Shown here piece after piece: positions 1 through 9,918 of a DNA stretch of 64,000 nt (positions within the stretch are counted from its first letter, which is position 1; every line of letters starts with the position of its first letter). The notes beneath the pieces are model-generated. The model ran no database searches, had not been told where the DNA came from, and saw nothing but the letters and a program-made list of their open reading frames with translations. This stretch comes from Maritimibacter sp. 55A14 (lineage in GTDB: Bacteria; Pseudomonadota; Alphaproteobacteria; Rhodobacterales; Rhodobacteraceae): contig NZ_QEYE01000001.1 in the NCBI RefSeq assembly GCF_003122205.1, positions 1 to 64,000 on the forward strand. The letters run 5' to 3'. The position numbers were made by a program, and so were the translations under genes.

Positions 1-186
1 CAAGCCTATCCGATACGACAAGCGCCGCTACAAACGACGCAACAGGATCGAGATCATGTTCGGACGCCTGAAGGACTGGCGTCGCATCGCCACCCGCTAC
101 GACAGAAGCCCGACGGTTTTCCTCTCAGCCATCGCGCTCGCTGCCACCGTCTTGTTCTGGCTGTAAATCAATGAGTCTGGAGCCTA
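1..186 (+). mobile_element. Right end of an IS5-family insertion sequence
   Basis: The transposase tail ends at 166 and is followed by a short sequence (about 171-186, gagtctggagcctag) of the kind that forms the terminal inverted repeat in IS427-group elements of the IS5 family. The left end lies outside the window, so the repeat match, target duplication and exact boundary cannot be verified. Beyond it the DNA up to 380 is visibly more AT-rich than the following genes and holds no gene. Confidence 0.5.
2..166 (+). CDS. IS5-family transposase, C-terminal fragment (cut by window edge)
   Basis: The open frame entering the window encodes the last 54 residues of a DDE transposase. It contains the basic stretch KRRYKRRNRIE, then MFGRLKDWRRIATRYD and the hydrophobic tail AIALAATVLFWL. 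This is the characteristic C-terminus of IS5-family (IS427-group) transposases, including the conserved catalytic glutamate region (the E of NRIEIMFGRLK corresponds to the E of the DDE triad). The start is outside the window, so intactness cannot be judged. Recognition is from the family motif and is fairly sure; assignment to a named IS is not possible. Confidence 0.8.
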   Translation, partial: KPIRYDKRRYKRRNRIEIMFGRLKDWRRIATRYDRSPTVFLSAIALAATVLFWL

Positions 187-380
187 GCGGAGGTCTTAGG
201 CTTGTCAGTCCCATCATCTGCCATTTTTGGTCCACTCAAGTTCCAGAACTTGTAAATGAGGCTAGTTCATCTGGAACCCGTACGCCACCGCAGCACCCAC
301 CAATTACCAATTAATGCCTTAGATTCCTGATCCAACTTAGTAAGTCTTCAAGTAAATCTCAGGTTTCTATTTGGAGATTT
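167..380. other. Gene-free spacer between IS end and tRNA-Asn
   Basis: This stretch of about 210 bases is AT-richer than the surrounding chromosome. It lies directly 3' of the minus-strand tRNA-Asn, which is where integrative elements often insert. I see no open frame, repeat or terminator in it that I can support. It may be debris from an earlier insertion, but no attachment-site duplicate is visible in the window. Confidence 0.4.
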
Positions 381-455
381 TGGCTCCGGCGGTAGGGATC
401 GAACCTACGACCAATTGATTAACAGTCAACTGCTCTACCGCTGAGCTACGCCGGA
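381..455 (-). tRNA. tRNA-Asn (GTT)
   Basis: Read on the minus strand this folds as a 75-nt cloverleaf with encoded CCA. The acceptor strands TCCGGCG and CGCCGGA pair, the D arm contains AGCTCAGCGGTAGAGC, the anticodon loop carries CTGTTAA (anticodon GTT), and the T arm has GGTTCGATCC. All arms pair well, so the gene appears intact. It lies downstream of and antisense to the IS remnant. Confidence 0.97.
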
Positions 456-526
456 ACACCGGGGGCGGTTTAGCAAGTCCGATCTCGGGCGTCCAGTGGA
501 ATTTTGGCCCCGTCCCCGCCCGCCTC

Positions 527-1444
527 TCAGCGCAGGTAATAGACCGCGTTGCGGGCCAGCGGCCCCTCGCAGCCGACGATCTCTTTGCCATAGAGATCAA
601 TGAGATGCGCCAGGACATTGCGTTCGGCGGCGGGCAGCAGGCCGGGCGCGACATCGGTATAGATGCGCCGGGCAAGCTGCGCCGGCGTGGCCGGGGCGGC
701 GGCGAGCTCGCCCAGAATCTGCGCCTCGCGCCCGCGCCGGTGCGCGATCTGGTAATGCACCATCGCCAGCGGGTCCTCCAGCGCCGCGCCGTGGCCCGGC
801 AGGTAGAGCCTGTCATCCTCGCGCGCCGCCAGAAGTTCCAGCGAGGCCATGAAATCGGTCAGGTCGCCATCGGGCGGCGAGACCATCGTCGTGGCCCAGC
901 TCATCACGTGATCGCCGGTGAAGACGCGCTCACCCCAGGCGAAACACATGTGGTTGCCCAGATGTCCGGGCGTGGCCAGCGCCTCGATGCGCCAGCCCTG
1001 TCCCTCCACGATCTCGCCATGCGCGAGCCGCCGGTCGGGGACAAAGGCGCGGTCGATCCCCTCGCCGCCGCCCAGTTCGCCGGCCTGCGCCAGCGCCTCC
1101 ATCGCGGCGCTGCGCCCGGCCCCGCTGGGCCCCATCGCCAGCACCGGTGCGCCGGTCGCTTCGGCCAGCGGGCGCGACAGCGGCGAATGGTCCACATGGC
1201 TGTGGGTGACAAGGATATGGCTGATCCCCGCCGGCCCCGCCGCCTCCAGGATCGTCTCCAGGTGCGTCTGGTCCTGCGGTCCGGGGTCGATCACCGCGAC
1301 CGGCCCCTCGCCCAAGAGATAGGTGTTGGTGCCGCGGAAGGTCATGGGCGAGGCATTGGGCGCCACCAGCCGGCGCAGCCCCGGCAGCAGCGTCTCGGGC
1401 CGGCCGACGGGCGGGTCAAATTCGGTGATGAACGGATCGGCCAT
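527..1444 (-). CDS. MBL-fold metallo-hydrolase (LACTB2-like)
   Basis: A 305-residue metallo-beta-lactamase-fold hydrolase. The metal-binding motif THSHVDH lies at residues 80-86, a second ligand histidine in TPGH at about 161, the bridging aspartate in FTGD at about 178, and the last histidine in LPGHG at about 218. The remaining C-terminus (about 230-305) resembles the winged-helix domain of LACTB2-type proteins, which can be RNA endonucleases; substrate here is unknown. There is no signal peptide, so it is cytoplasmic. It is divergent from the sensor kinase gene with only 43 bp between starts. Family is secure, function is not. Confidence 0.88.
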   Translation of the reverse strand: MADPFITEFDPPVGRPETLLPGLRRLVAPNASPMTFRGTNTYLLGEGPVAVIDPGPQDQTHLETILEAAGPAGISHILVTHSHVDHSPLSRPLAEATGAPVLAMGPSGAGRSAAMEALAQAGELGGGEGIDRAFVPDRRLAHGEIVEGQGWRIEALATPGHLGNHMCFAWGERVFTGDHVMSWATTMVSPPDGDLTDFMASLELLAAREDDRLYLPGHGAALEDPLAMVHYQIAHRRGREAQILGELAAAPATPAQLARRIYTDVAPGLLPAAERNVLAHLIDLYGKEIVGCEGPLARNAVYYLR

Positions 1445-1487
1445 TGCGCATCTTCCCCGCGTTGCTCTCTCGGGCTACCGTTCTGCC

Positions 1488-2831
<1,344 letters not shown>

Positions 2832-2933
2832 GCCGAACGCATCCTTCGCGGGATCACCCCTCCGCCGGCGGTGCCTCCGGGTGAGGCCCGTCCGGTGCGG
2901 TATGGGATGGTGGCGCAGTGACGGACCAATTTA

Positions 2934-3070
2934 ATACCGAAACAGAACCAAATATCGGTGAGCGTGGCTGATCGGTACGGAAACCTGTTGCAATTTGCCC
3001 CTCGTTGGATAGCCTTACCGGTACAGAACAGAATGGGTCGGCCAAATTTGGATCATTTTTGGTACAGACC
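2934..3070 (+). promoter_or_regulatory. Repeated GGTAC-type motif upstream of the ABC importer operon
   Basis: Three direct copies of a GGTAC(A/G)GA(A/C) motif occur at 2974, 3020 and 3061 (GGTACGGAAAC, GGTACAGAACA, GGTACAGACCC), and a related ACCGAAACAGAACC precedes them at about 2936. The middle copy sits within the palindrome TACCGGTA (3016-3023). Spacing is 46 and 41 bases, close to whole helical turns for the second interval. The cluster ends about 50 bases before the binding-protein start, suggesting an operator array for an unidentified regulator. This is inference from repetition only. Confidence 0.4.
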
Positions 3071-3117
3071 CCGTCAAGCGAGAGACTGATAAGTCCAAGA
3101 AAACCGGGAGAACGAAG

Positions 3118-4422
3118 ATGATTGCCAAGTTTTTTCAAAAAGGGGTGAGTCGCCGCAAGTTTCTCGGCACGACCGCCTCTGCCGCGGGTCTGGGTCTCGT
3201 CGGCTCGACGCTTCCCAAGCGCGCCTTCGCGGCCGACAAAACCGTGAAGGTCGGGTTTCTGGCGCCGCTGACCGGACCGGTCGCGGCCTGGGGCAAGCCG
3301 GGCCTCGACGGCTGCGAGATATGGGCCGAATGGGTCAACGACGCCGGCGGGTTGGAGATCGGCGGGGAAACCTACGCGGTGGAGTTCGTCGGCTACGACA
3401 ACGAGTACGACCCCGCCAAGGCGCGCGCCGGCGCGACCAAGCTGATCCGCGAGGACGGCGTGAAATTCATCATGATGCTGGGTGGCGACACCTGGGCCGG
3501 GGTGGAGCGCGTGGCCGATCAGACGGGCATGCTCTTCTCGACGCTGCTGCCCTCCGATCTGGGCCCCGAGACGACCACGCTGATCGCCCCCGCCGAGGTG
3601 CATCCGGTCTATAACGTGACCGGCGTGGAATGGATGGCCGAGCAGCATCCCGATCTCAAGACCGCGGTGATCTGCGCCCAGGACGATGCGCTGGGTCTGC
3701 CCTCGGTCGCGACCTACCTGGCGGCGTTCGAGGCTGCGGGCATCGAGATGCAGCAGGAGCCGCTGCTCTTCGACCCGGCGACCACCGATTTCGCGCCTGT
3801 CGTCACCAAGCTGATCTCCGACAACCCCGATATCGTCTGCCTCGACACCTGCTATGCCGACTATGTCCACCCGATCGTCGAGCAGCTCTTCCAGCAGGGC
3901 TACGAGGGGCAGATCATCTCCTGCACCGCGGATTTCTACGACCAGATGGTCGAGAAGACGTCGAAGGAGTTCATGGAGGGCTTTATCTTCCAGTTCCCGG
4001 ATTTCGACGACCCGGAGCTGAACAAGGACTTCATCAACTTCAAGGACCCCAACAAGTTCTTCGAGGTCTACAACGAACGCCACCCCGGCGAATGGGGCGC
4101 GGTGAGTTGGGAATACGCCTCGATCATGGACCTGTGGGCCGCCGCCGCACAGAAGGCGGGCTCGGTGGAGCCCGACGCCGTGCTTGAGGCGATGACCGCC
4201 GACGGCAGCGGCAAGCACGCTTTCGGCGACGCCGACTGGTGGGGCGAGGATCTCTTCGGTATCGACCACGCGCTTGTCGGAAACTGGCCGGTCGTGCGCA
4301 TCGAGGACGGCAAGGCCCGCATCATGGCCTACAAGTCGATCCCCGAATGGTACGACAAGCATGGCGAGCTTCTGAAGAAGCACATGGCCGATTTCGGGCA
4401 GATGTGGAACCAGCGCGGTTAA
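3118..4422 (+). CDS. Tat-exported ABC substrate-binding protein (branched-chain amino acid/amide type)
   Basis: A 434-residue periplasmic binding protein of the Leu/Ile/Val-binding type I fold. The N-terminus carries a twin-arginine signal, SRRKFLGTTASAAGLGLV, ending near AFA at about residue 38, so it is probably exported folded by Tat rather than Sec. The mature part begins KVGFLAPLTGPVAAWG, typical for this family. It is the first gene of a complete importer operon. The ATG at 3118 has a purine-rich site (GGGAGAACGAAG) just upstream. Substrate could be branched-chain amino acids, short-chain amides or urea; the sequence does not decide. Confidence 0.88.
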   Translation: MIAKFFQKGVSRRKFLGTTASAAGLGLVGSTLPKRAFAADKTVKVGFLAPLTGPVAAWGKPGLDGCEIWAEWVNDAGGLEIGGETYAVEFVGYDNEYDPAKARAGATKLIREDGVKFIMMLGGDTWAGVERVADQTGMLFSTLLPSDLGPETTTLIAPAEVHPVYNVTGVEWMAEQHPDLKTAVICAQDDALGLPSVATYLAAFEAAGIEMQQEPLLFDPATTDFAPVVTKLISDNPDIVCLDTCYADYVHPIVEQLFQQGYEGQIISCTADFYDQMVEKTSKEFMEGFIFQFPDFDDPELNKDFINFKDPNKFFEVYNERHPGEWGAVSWEYASIMDLWAAAAQKAGSVEPDAVLEAMTADGSGKHAFGDADWWGEDLFGIDHALVGNWPVVRIEDGKARIMAYKSIPEWYDKHGELLKKHMADFGQMWNQRG

Positions 4423-4503
4423 GTTTCCCCTCCGTGCTCAACTGGCGCGGCGCGGGGATCTGATGGCCCGTGCCGCGCGCTTTCCAACAAAGCTGGACCG
4501 AAC

Positions 4504-5373
4504 ATGATCGAACTGCTGGCTCAGACCGGGCTGAACGCGCTCTACGCGGCGGCCTACATGTCGCTTGTCGCCGTCGGCCTGGTGCTGATTTTCGGCGTCA
4601 TGGGCGTGATCAATTTCGCGCATGGCGAGTTATTCATGATGGGCGCCTATACCGTCGTCGCGCTCTACACTGATTTCCAGATGCCTTACGTTCTGGTGGT
4701 GGGCCTGGCGGTGATGTTCGTCGGTGCGCTCGGCATTTTCATGGAATGGTCGATGTTCCGACCGCTCAGGGACAACCCGCTGGGTGGCCTCGTCGCCTCG
4801 ATCGGCTTCCTGATGATCCTGCAAGCCGCCGTGTCGATGGGCTTCGGTGTGCGCATGGAGCATGTGCCGCCGGTCACGCAGGAGGTGATCGAGTTCAGCG
4901 ACCGGGTCCGCCTGCCGGTGCAGCGGCTGGTGGTGATCCTGGCTGCGGTGGTGTTGCTGGCCGCGCTCTGGGCCTTCCTCAAGAAGACCCGATTTGGCTG
5001 GGCACTGCGCGCCTCGGCGCAGGACCGGGAGGCTGCTGCGCTGCAGGGCATCTCGATCCGGCAGACCGCGCAGATCGCCATGTTCATCGGTGCCGGACTT
5101 GCGGGCGTGGCCGGTGCGCTCACCGCACCGCTCATCTCGGTCAACCCGCATATGGGCCATTCGGTCATCATCGCTGCCTTCATCGTGATCATCGTGGGCG
5201 GCATCGGTTCGCTTGAAGGCGCGGTGATCGCCGCGGTGATCTATGCTTTCGTCCACACATTCGTGACCACCTTCTACGACGGCGTGGTGGCCGATATCGT
5301 GGGCCTGTCGCTCATGCTGCTGGTGCTCGTCGTCAAGCCCACCGGCCTCTTCGGGACCGCCGACCGTGCCTAG
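4504..5373 (+). CDS. livH: Branched-chain amino acid type ABC permease LivH
   Basis: A 289-residue multi-spanning permease of the LivH family. It begins with the hallmark stretch VAVGLVLIFGVMGVINFAHGE near residues 20-41 and is hydrophobic throughout, with about eight predicted helices. It contains the conserved cytoplasmic loop ALRASAQDREAAALQGI that contacts the ATPase. It lies 81 bp after the binding-protein gene and overlaps the next permease gene by 8 bp, so the operon is tightly organised. LivH pairs with LivM as the heterodimeric membrane channel; transport specificity is set by the binding protein. Confidence 0.92.
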   Translation: MIELLAQTGLNALYAAAYMSLVAVGLVLIFGVMGVINFAHGELFMMGAYTVVALYTDFQMPYVLVVGLAVMFVGALGIFMEWSMFRPLRDNPLGGLVASIGFLMILQAAVSMGFGVRMEHVPPVTQEVIEFSDRVRLPVQRLVVILAAVVLLAALWAFLKKTRFGWALRASAQDREAAALQGISIRQTAQIAMFIGAGLAGVAGALTAPLISVNPHMGHSVIIAAFIVIIVGGIGSLEGAVIAAVIYAFVHTFVTTFYDGVVADIVGLSLMLLVLVVKPTGLFGTADRA

Positions 5374-6370
5374 ATCGCTCATCCACGTCCTCGCCTGGCC
5401 GCTTCTGGGCGTCTTCCTGATCGCCCTGCCCCACGTGCTGAGCTTCTCGCAGCAGGAGATTCTGGCCTATCTGGTCTTCAACGTGCTGCTGGTGGCCTCC
5501 TACCGGCTGCTGACGCTGACCGGGGAATGGTCGCTGGGCCATGTCGTCATCATGGGGGTCGGCGCCTATGGTTCGGCCCTCTACACCAAGCATTTCGGCG
5601 TCCCGGTCCCGGTCTCGATGCTGCTGGGCGCGGGCACGGCGGCGCTGATCGCCATGGTCCTGAGTTACCCGCTCTTCCGGATGAAGGGGTTCTACTTTCT
5701 CATCGGCTCCTTCGCGGCGGGCGAGATCATCCGGCTCCTGTGGAAACGCTACCGCGAGCCCTTCGGTGGCCCCAAGGGTCTCAAGCGGATCGACCCGATG
5801 CCCGATATCGACATCGGCATCTGGAGCTTCGATTTCTTCGAGCCGGTCAGCTATTACTATTTCGCGCTGGCCGTGGTCGCGGTCTGCCTGTGGATCATGT
5901 GGCGCATCGAGCGCTCGCCCGTCGGGCTGACCTTCCACGCGGTCCACTGGCAGGACAACCTGGCCGAGTCCGCGGGCGTCAACGTGCGCGCCTACCGCAC
6001 GCTGGCCTTTGTCATCGCCAGCGGCTTCGCGGGGCTCTCCGGCGCGCTGATGGCCCATTACATTGGCACCATCAACCCCACCAGCTTCGACGTGGAACAG
6101 ATGGTCTTCGTGCTGACCTGGGCGATCGTCGGCGGCACCGCAACCTTCTACGGCCCGATCCTGGGCTGCGTGGTGCTGACCATCCTCAACGAGATCGTGC
6201 TGCGCGAGATGGGCTTCGAGCAGATGCGGCCGATGATCTACGGCCTGGTGATGATCCTGTCGGTGCTTTTCCTGCCCAAGGGGCTGGAGAGCATCGTGCA
6301 GCGCCTGGTCGGACGCAAACCCGCACCCGGCGCCCTTGCCGAGCCCACGCGGATGGAGGACCGGGCATGA
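5366..6370 (+). CDS. livM: Branched-chain amino acid type ABC permease LivM
   Basis: A 334-residue permease with the LivM signature EWSLGHVVIMGVGAYG near residues 53-68 and a later GLTFHAVHWQDNLAESAGVN loop equivalent to the ATPase-coupling EAA-like segment. About ten hydrophobic helices are visible. Its start overlaps livH by 8 bp and its stop overlaps the livG start as ATGA (6367-6370), indicating translational coupling. A short hydrophilic tail (KPAPGALAEPTRMEDRA) follows the last helix. Confidence 0.92.
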   Translation: MPRSLIHVLAWPLLGVFLIALPHVLSFSQQEILAYLVFNVLLVASYRLLTLTGEWSLGHVVIMGVGAYGSALYTKHFGVPVPVSMLLGAGTAALIAMVLSYPLFRMKGFYFLIGSFAAGEIIRLLWKRYREPFGGPKGLKRIDPMPDIDIGIWSFDFFEPVSYYYFALAVVAVCLWIMWRIERSPVGLTFHAVHWQDNLAESAGVNVRAYRTLAFVIASGFAGLSGALMAHYIGTINPTSFDVEQMVFVLTWAIVGGTATFYGPILGCVVLTILNEIVLREMGFEQMRPMIYGLVMILSVLFLPKGLESIVQRLVGRKPAPGALAEPTRMEDRA

Positions 6371-7137
6371 CCATTCCCTTCCTGGAAGTCGATACCCTCA
6401 CCATGCGCTTCGGCGGACTGACGGCGGTGGACGCGCTCTCCTTCAGGGTCGAGCATGGCGAGATTCACGGGCTGATCGGCCCCAACGGCGCGGGAAAGAC
6501 CACGACTTTCAACATGATCTCGGGCTTCTACACGCCGACCGAGGGCAGCATCCGCCTGCGCGGTGAGGAAATCTCCGGCCTCAAGATGTTCGAGGTCGCG
6601 CGCCGCGGCGTGGTGCGCACATTCCAGCATTCCACGCTCTTCGCCGAACTGACAGTGCTGGAAAACGCGCTCGTGGGAACGCATATGCCCTTCCGCCCCA
6701 ATATCTTCGCCGCCATCGTCGGCTGGGACACCGAGGACCGGCGCGGCGCCCATGCCCGCGCGATGGAGTCGCTCGACTTCTTCGGCATCGCGCATCTGGC
6801 GGGCGAACGGGCGGGCGATCTCTCGCACGGGCACCAGCGCGCGCTAGGCATGGCCGTGGCGATGGCCGCGCACCCGGACGTGATCCTGCTCGATGAGCCC
6901 TTCACCGGCATGAACCCGGAAGAGACGAACCGGATGATGGAGCTGATGCGCCGGCTGCGCGAGAGCGGCGTGACCATCCTGCTGGTGGAGCATGACATGC
7001 ACGCGGTGATGGGGCTCTGCGACACGATCACGGTGATGAATTTCGGCCGCCTGCTGACCGAGGGCACCGCGCAGGAGGTGCGCCATCATCCCGACGTGAT
7101 CGCGGCCTATCTGGGGGGCACGCGCCATGTTGCTTGA
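6367..7137 (+). CDS. livG: ABC importer ATPase LivG
   Basis: A 256-residue ATP-binding subunit. Walker A GPNGAGKTT lies at residues 38-46, the signature is LSHGHQRAL rather than the usual LSGGQ, and Walker B is VILLDEPFTGM followed by VEHDMHAVM. The SHGHQ variant is common in the LivG branch and does not suggest loss of activity. The ATG at 6367 overlaps the livM stop, and the 3' end overlaps livF by 11 bp. It energises import together with LivF on the cytoplasmic face. Confidence 0.92.
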   Translation: MTIPFLEVDTLTMRFGGLTAVDALSFRVEHGEIHGLIGPNGAGKTTTFNMISGFYTPTEGSIRLRGEEISGLKMFEVARRGVVRTFQHSTLFAELTVLENALVGTHMPFRPNIFAAIVGWDTEDRRGAHARAMESLDFFGIAHLAGERAGDLSHGHQRALGMAVAMAAHPDVILLDEPFTGMNPEETNRMMELMRRLRESGVTILLVEHDMHAVMGLCDTITVMNFGRLLTEGTAQEVRHHPDVIAAYLGGTRHVA

Positions 7138-7834
7138 GATGCGCGATGTCAGTGTCAGCTACGGCAAGGTCTCGGCGCTGCGGAACCTCACCCTCAAGGT
7201 GCCAGAAGGCGGGATCGTCACGATCATCGGCGGCAATGGCGCGGGCAAGAGCACCACGCTGCGCGCCATGTCTGGCCTCTCGAAGCTGAGCGCGGGCGAA
7301 ATCCATTTCGACGGCGAGCGGATCGACCACCTGCCCCCCGACAGGATCGTCGCCCGCGGCATCGCCCATGTTCCCGAAGGCCGCCGCATTTTCCCGGACC
7401 TGACCGTGGAGGAGAACCTGCGCACCGGCGCCTTCCTGCGCCGCGACGCAGGCGCGGTGGAGGCCGACTTGCGCAAGGTCTACGAGCGCTTCCCGCGGCT
7501 GCGCGAGCGCCGCGTCCAGCTTGCCAAGACGATGTCCGGCGGCGAGCAGCAGATGCTGGCCATCGGACGGGCGCTGATGTCGAAGCCAAGGCTCCTGCTG
7601 ATGGACGAGCCCTCGATGGGGCTCGCCCCCGTGATCGTGGAGGAAATCGCCCGCATCGTCGAGGAGATCAATGCCGAGGGCGTGCCGGTGGTGCTGGTGG
7701 AACAGAATGCCGAACTGGCGCTCGACCTGGCCGATTACGCATATGTGCTGGAGACCGGCGATCTGGCGCTGGAAGGCCCGGCAGAGGAGTTGCATGACAA
7801 TGAACATGTCCGCGCAGCCTATCTCGGTGTCTGA
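7127..7834 (+). CDS. livF: ABC importer ATPase LivF
   Basis: A 235-residue ATPase. Walker A GGNGAGKSTT is near residues 37-46, the signature is MSGGEQQML, Walker B is LLLMDEPSMGL and the switch region is LVEQNAELAL. The segment GIAHVPEGRRIFPDLTVEENL is diagnostic of LivF. It closes the five-gene importer operon. Its 3' end overlaps the next, unrelated-looking gene by about 41 bp. Confidence 0.93.
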   Translation: MLLEMRDVSVSYGKVSALRNLTLKVPEGGIVTIIGGNGAGKSTTLRAMSGLSKLSAGEIHFDGERIDHLPPDRIVARGIAHVPEGRRIFPDLTVEENLRTGAFLRRDAGAVEADLRKVYERFPRLRERRVQLAKTMSGGEQQMLAIGRALMSKPRLLLMDEPSMGLAPVIVEEIARIVEEINAEGVPVVLVEQNAELALDLADYAYVLETGDLALEGPAEELHDNEHVRAAYLGV

Positions 7835-8402
7835 CAAGCGCGTCACCGCGATGCGCGCCGCGCTCAACGCCGGCTGGCGGCGGCGCGACGTGATTTGGGA
7901 ACGCTGGCAGGAGGCCGCCAACCGCGCCCTGGCCGAGGGGCGCGGCAGGGCGGCGCGTTGGGGTTTCATCCGCGCCGGCTGGCTGGCCCGGTTGGGCTTT
8001 GCGCAAAGCGACCCGCGCCGCGCCGCGTCGGAGGCCAACCTGGCGCTGGCCGCGCGGCTGGCCGGGCGCGAGCCGCGGGCGCGCCGGCTCTATGCGCGGG
8101 CGCGAACGCTCTGGGCCGGGGTGCCCGAGCAGATCGCGGGGCTGGAGGTCAAGCCGCGCAGCCGCTCTTCGCTTTTTCATCTGCGGATGGAGGCCCGCCA
8201 CCGCGAGACATTCCGCGCCAATCTCGACACCCGGCTCGGCCGTTTCGTGGCCGAGACGGACGAGGCCCTGGCCGCGCTGGCGGAAAGCCAGCCGGTGCCG
8301 CACCGGCTCTACCCCCGCTGGAAGGGCGAAAAGCCCGCCATCCACGACGACACCCGCAAGCTGCTTGCGGCCTGCCTTCTGATCGGCGTACCCTCAGACT
8401 AA
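7794..8402 (+). CDS. Unknown protein overlapping the end of livF
   Basis: I do not recognise this 202-residue protein. It is rich in arginine and alanine, and its middle (about residues 70-110) looks like helical repeat pairs with a TPR-like character (LALAARLAGREPRARRLYARARTLW). There is no signal peptide, membrane segment or catalytic motif. The start is uncertain: ATGs at 7794, 7800 and 7806 all lie inside livF, with a GAGGAG ribosome site at 7784-7789 favouring 7794 or 7800. Codon use matches its neighbours and the overlap suggests co-translation with the importer. Confidence 0.65.
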   Translation: MTMNMSAQPISVSDKRVTAMRAALNAGWRRRDVIWERWQEAANRALAEGRGRAARWGFIRAGWLARLGFAQSDPRRAASEANLALAARLAGREPRARRLYARARTLWAGVPEQIAGLEVKPRSRSSLFHLRMEARHRETFRANLDTRLGRFVAETDEALAALAESQPVPHRLYPRWKGEKPAIHDDTRKLLAACLLIGVPSD

Positions 8403-8580
8403 CGCCATCACGCCGATTTGATCCTCGCGCCCGGTGAGATCAGGATCGCGCGAGGCTGCCCGATCCGGCCGACATCCCGCAATTTCCCCTGTTAGGTTGC
8501 CTGTCGGGGACCGCGATGCCGGAACCCTCGGCAAGGATCGGTGCGGCACACAGCCCGGTCCTGCATATCTGGGAGGGGAC

Positions 8581-9918
8581 ATGAGCCAGGCTGAAACCCT
8601 GAACCATCCTTTGCGTGCGATCGCCCGCCCCGGCTGGCTGCGCCGGCGGCTGGAGCGGCTGCGGCTATTCGAGCCGCGTTTTGGCGAGGCCGCGACGACC
8701 CGGCCCGAGGTGATCCGGCTGGAGGCCGAGGACGGCGCGGCGAAAGCGTCCCCGGTGCGCATCTTCCTGGGCACCACGCCCGCGGAATGGCGGGCGCTGC
8801 GCGTCCTGTTCTGGTCGATCCGCGCGTTGCGTGACCCCGCCCGCAGCTACGAATTGCACGTCATGGCCAATCTGGCGCGCTTCCCGCGCCGCCGCTGGCG
8901 GACGGCCTATCAGGGCTACCGCGCCGCGGTGCCCGCGCTGGCCGGGGGCGCCGGGCGCGCGATCTATTGCGAGACCGGCACGGTCTTCCTGGAGGACCCG
9001 GCGCGGCTCCTCGATCTCGACATGGGCGGGGCCGGCTGGCTGGCCGCGCCGGACGGACGGCTGGCGCTGCTCGATTGTGCGACGCTGGCCCCGCTCTGGC
9101 CCGCCGGAGAGTTGGAGGACGGCACGCCCCCGGACCGGATCGAGGCCCGTGCGCGGCGAGGCGCCCTTCCCGCCGACTGGGCACGGGGTGCGGAGGGCGC
9201 GCAAGGCGCAACGGGGGCCGCGCTGCTGCCCGCCAACGCCGCCCCGCAAGCGGGTTCCGCGCCGCTCGCCCGGCTCTGGCAGGACCGCGAGCGCGCCGCC
9301 GACGCCGCCGGGTTCCTGCCCTTCACCAAGGACCGGGCCAGCCACGAGTTCGGCGAGCTGATCGGGCTCTACCGCCAGATGCACGACGCGCAGTTCTTCC
9401 CCGGCCAGCGGCTCAAGCACCACCTCGCCCCGGTGCGCGAGCTGGTCGCGGCGACCGGGGCGGAGACGCTGCTCGACTACGGCGCCGGCAAGGCAGAGGG
9501 TTACGCGCGGATCGCGGGTGCGCCGGACGACAGCCCCCTGCGCCACACCCCCGCCTGGCCCGGCGTCACGGTGCGCTGCTACGATCCCGGCGTGGAAACC
9601 TTCGCCGATCCCGGCGCGGAGCCCGTGGACGGCGTGATCTCCACCGATGTGGTGGAGCATCTCTGCCCCTGGGACGTGGCCTGGGTGCTCGACGACATGT
9701 TCGCGCGCGCTCGCGGCTTCGTCTTCGTCGTTGCGGCCTGCTACCCGGCGGTCAAGCGCCTGCCGGACGGGCGCAACCCGCATACCACGCTGCAATCGCA
9801 TGACTGGTGGCGCGACCAGATGCGCCTGGCCGCCCGTCGCCACCCCGGCATCGCCTGGTGCCTGGGCTGCGACGACCGCGGCCCGCTGCGCAAGACCACG
9901 ACGCTCTACCGCGACTGA
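8581..9918 (+). CDS. GT8-like/SAM-methyltransferase fusion protein
   Basis: A 445-residue protein of two parts. Residues about 55-160 resemble a GT8-type glycosyltransferase core, but where the metal-binding DXD of an active enzyme is expected the sequence reads AIYCETGTVFLEDP. The C-terminal part has methyltransferase motif I LLDYGAGKAEGY and motif II/III equivalents VDGVISTDVVEHL, the typical acidic motif of class I SAM enzymes. The ATG at 8581 has a strong GGGAGGGG site; earlier in-frame starts lack one. Its stop abuts the stop of the convergent gene in a shared TGATCA. It probably acts in surface glycan synthesis, by context. Confidence 0.7.
   Translation: MSQAETLNHPLRAIARPGWLRRRLERLRLFEPRFGEAATTRPEVIRLEAEDGAAKASPVRIFLGTTPAEWRALRVLFWSIRALRDPARSYELHVMANLARFPRRRWRTAYQGYRAAVPALAGGAGRAIYCETGTVFLEDPARLLDLDMGGAGWLAAPDGRLALLDCATLAPLWPAGELEDGTPPDRIEARARRGALPADWARGAEGAQGATGAALLPANAAPQAGSAPLARLWQDRERAADAAGFLPFTKDRASHEFGELIGLYRQMHDAQFFPGQRLKHHLAPVRELVAATGAETLLDYGAGKAEGYARIAGAPDDSPLRHTPAWPGVTVRCYDPGVETFADPGAEPVDGVISTDVVEHLCPWDVAWVLDDMFARARGFVFVVAACYPAVKRLPDGRNPHTTLQSHDWWRDQMRLAARRHPGIAWCLGCDDRGPLRKTTTLYRD

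Noticed and set aside
2854-4383. 509-residue open frame on the minus strand
   Set aside because: It is fully antisense to the substrate-binding protein and made of low-complexity Arg/Gly/His sequence; it is a shadow from GC-rich codon bias.
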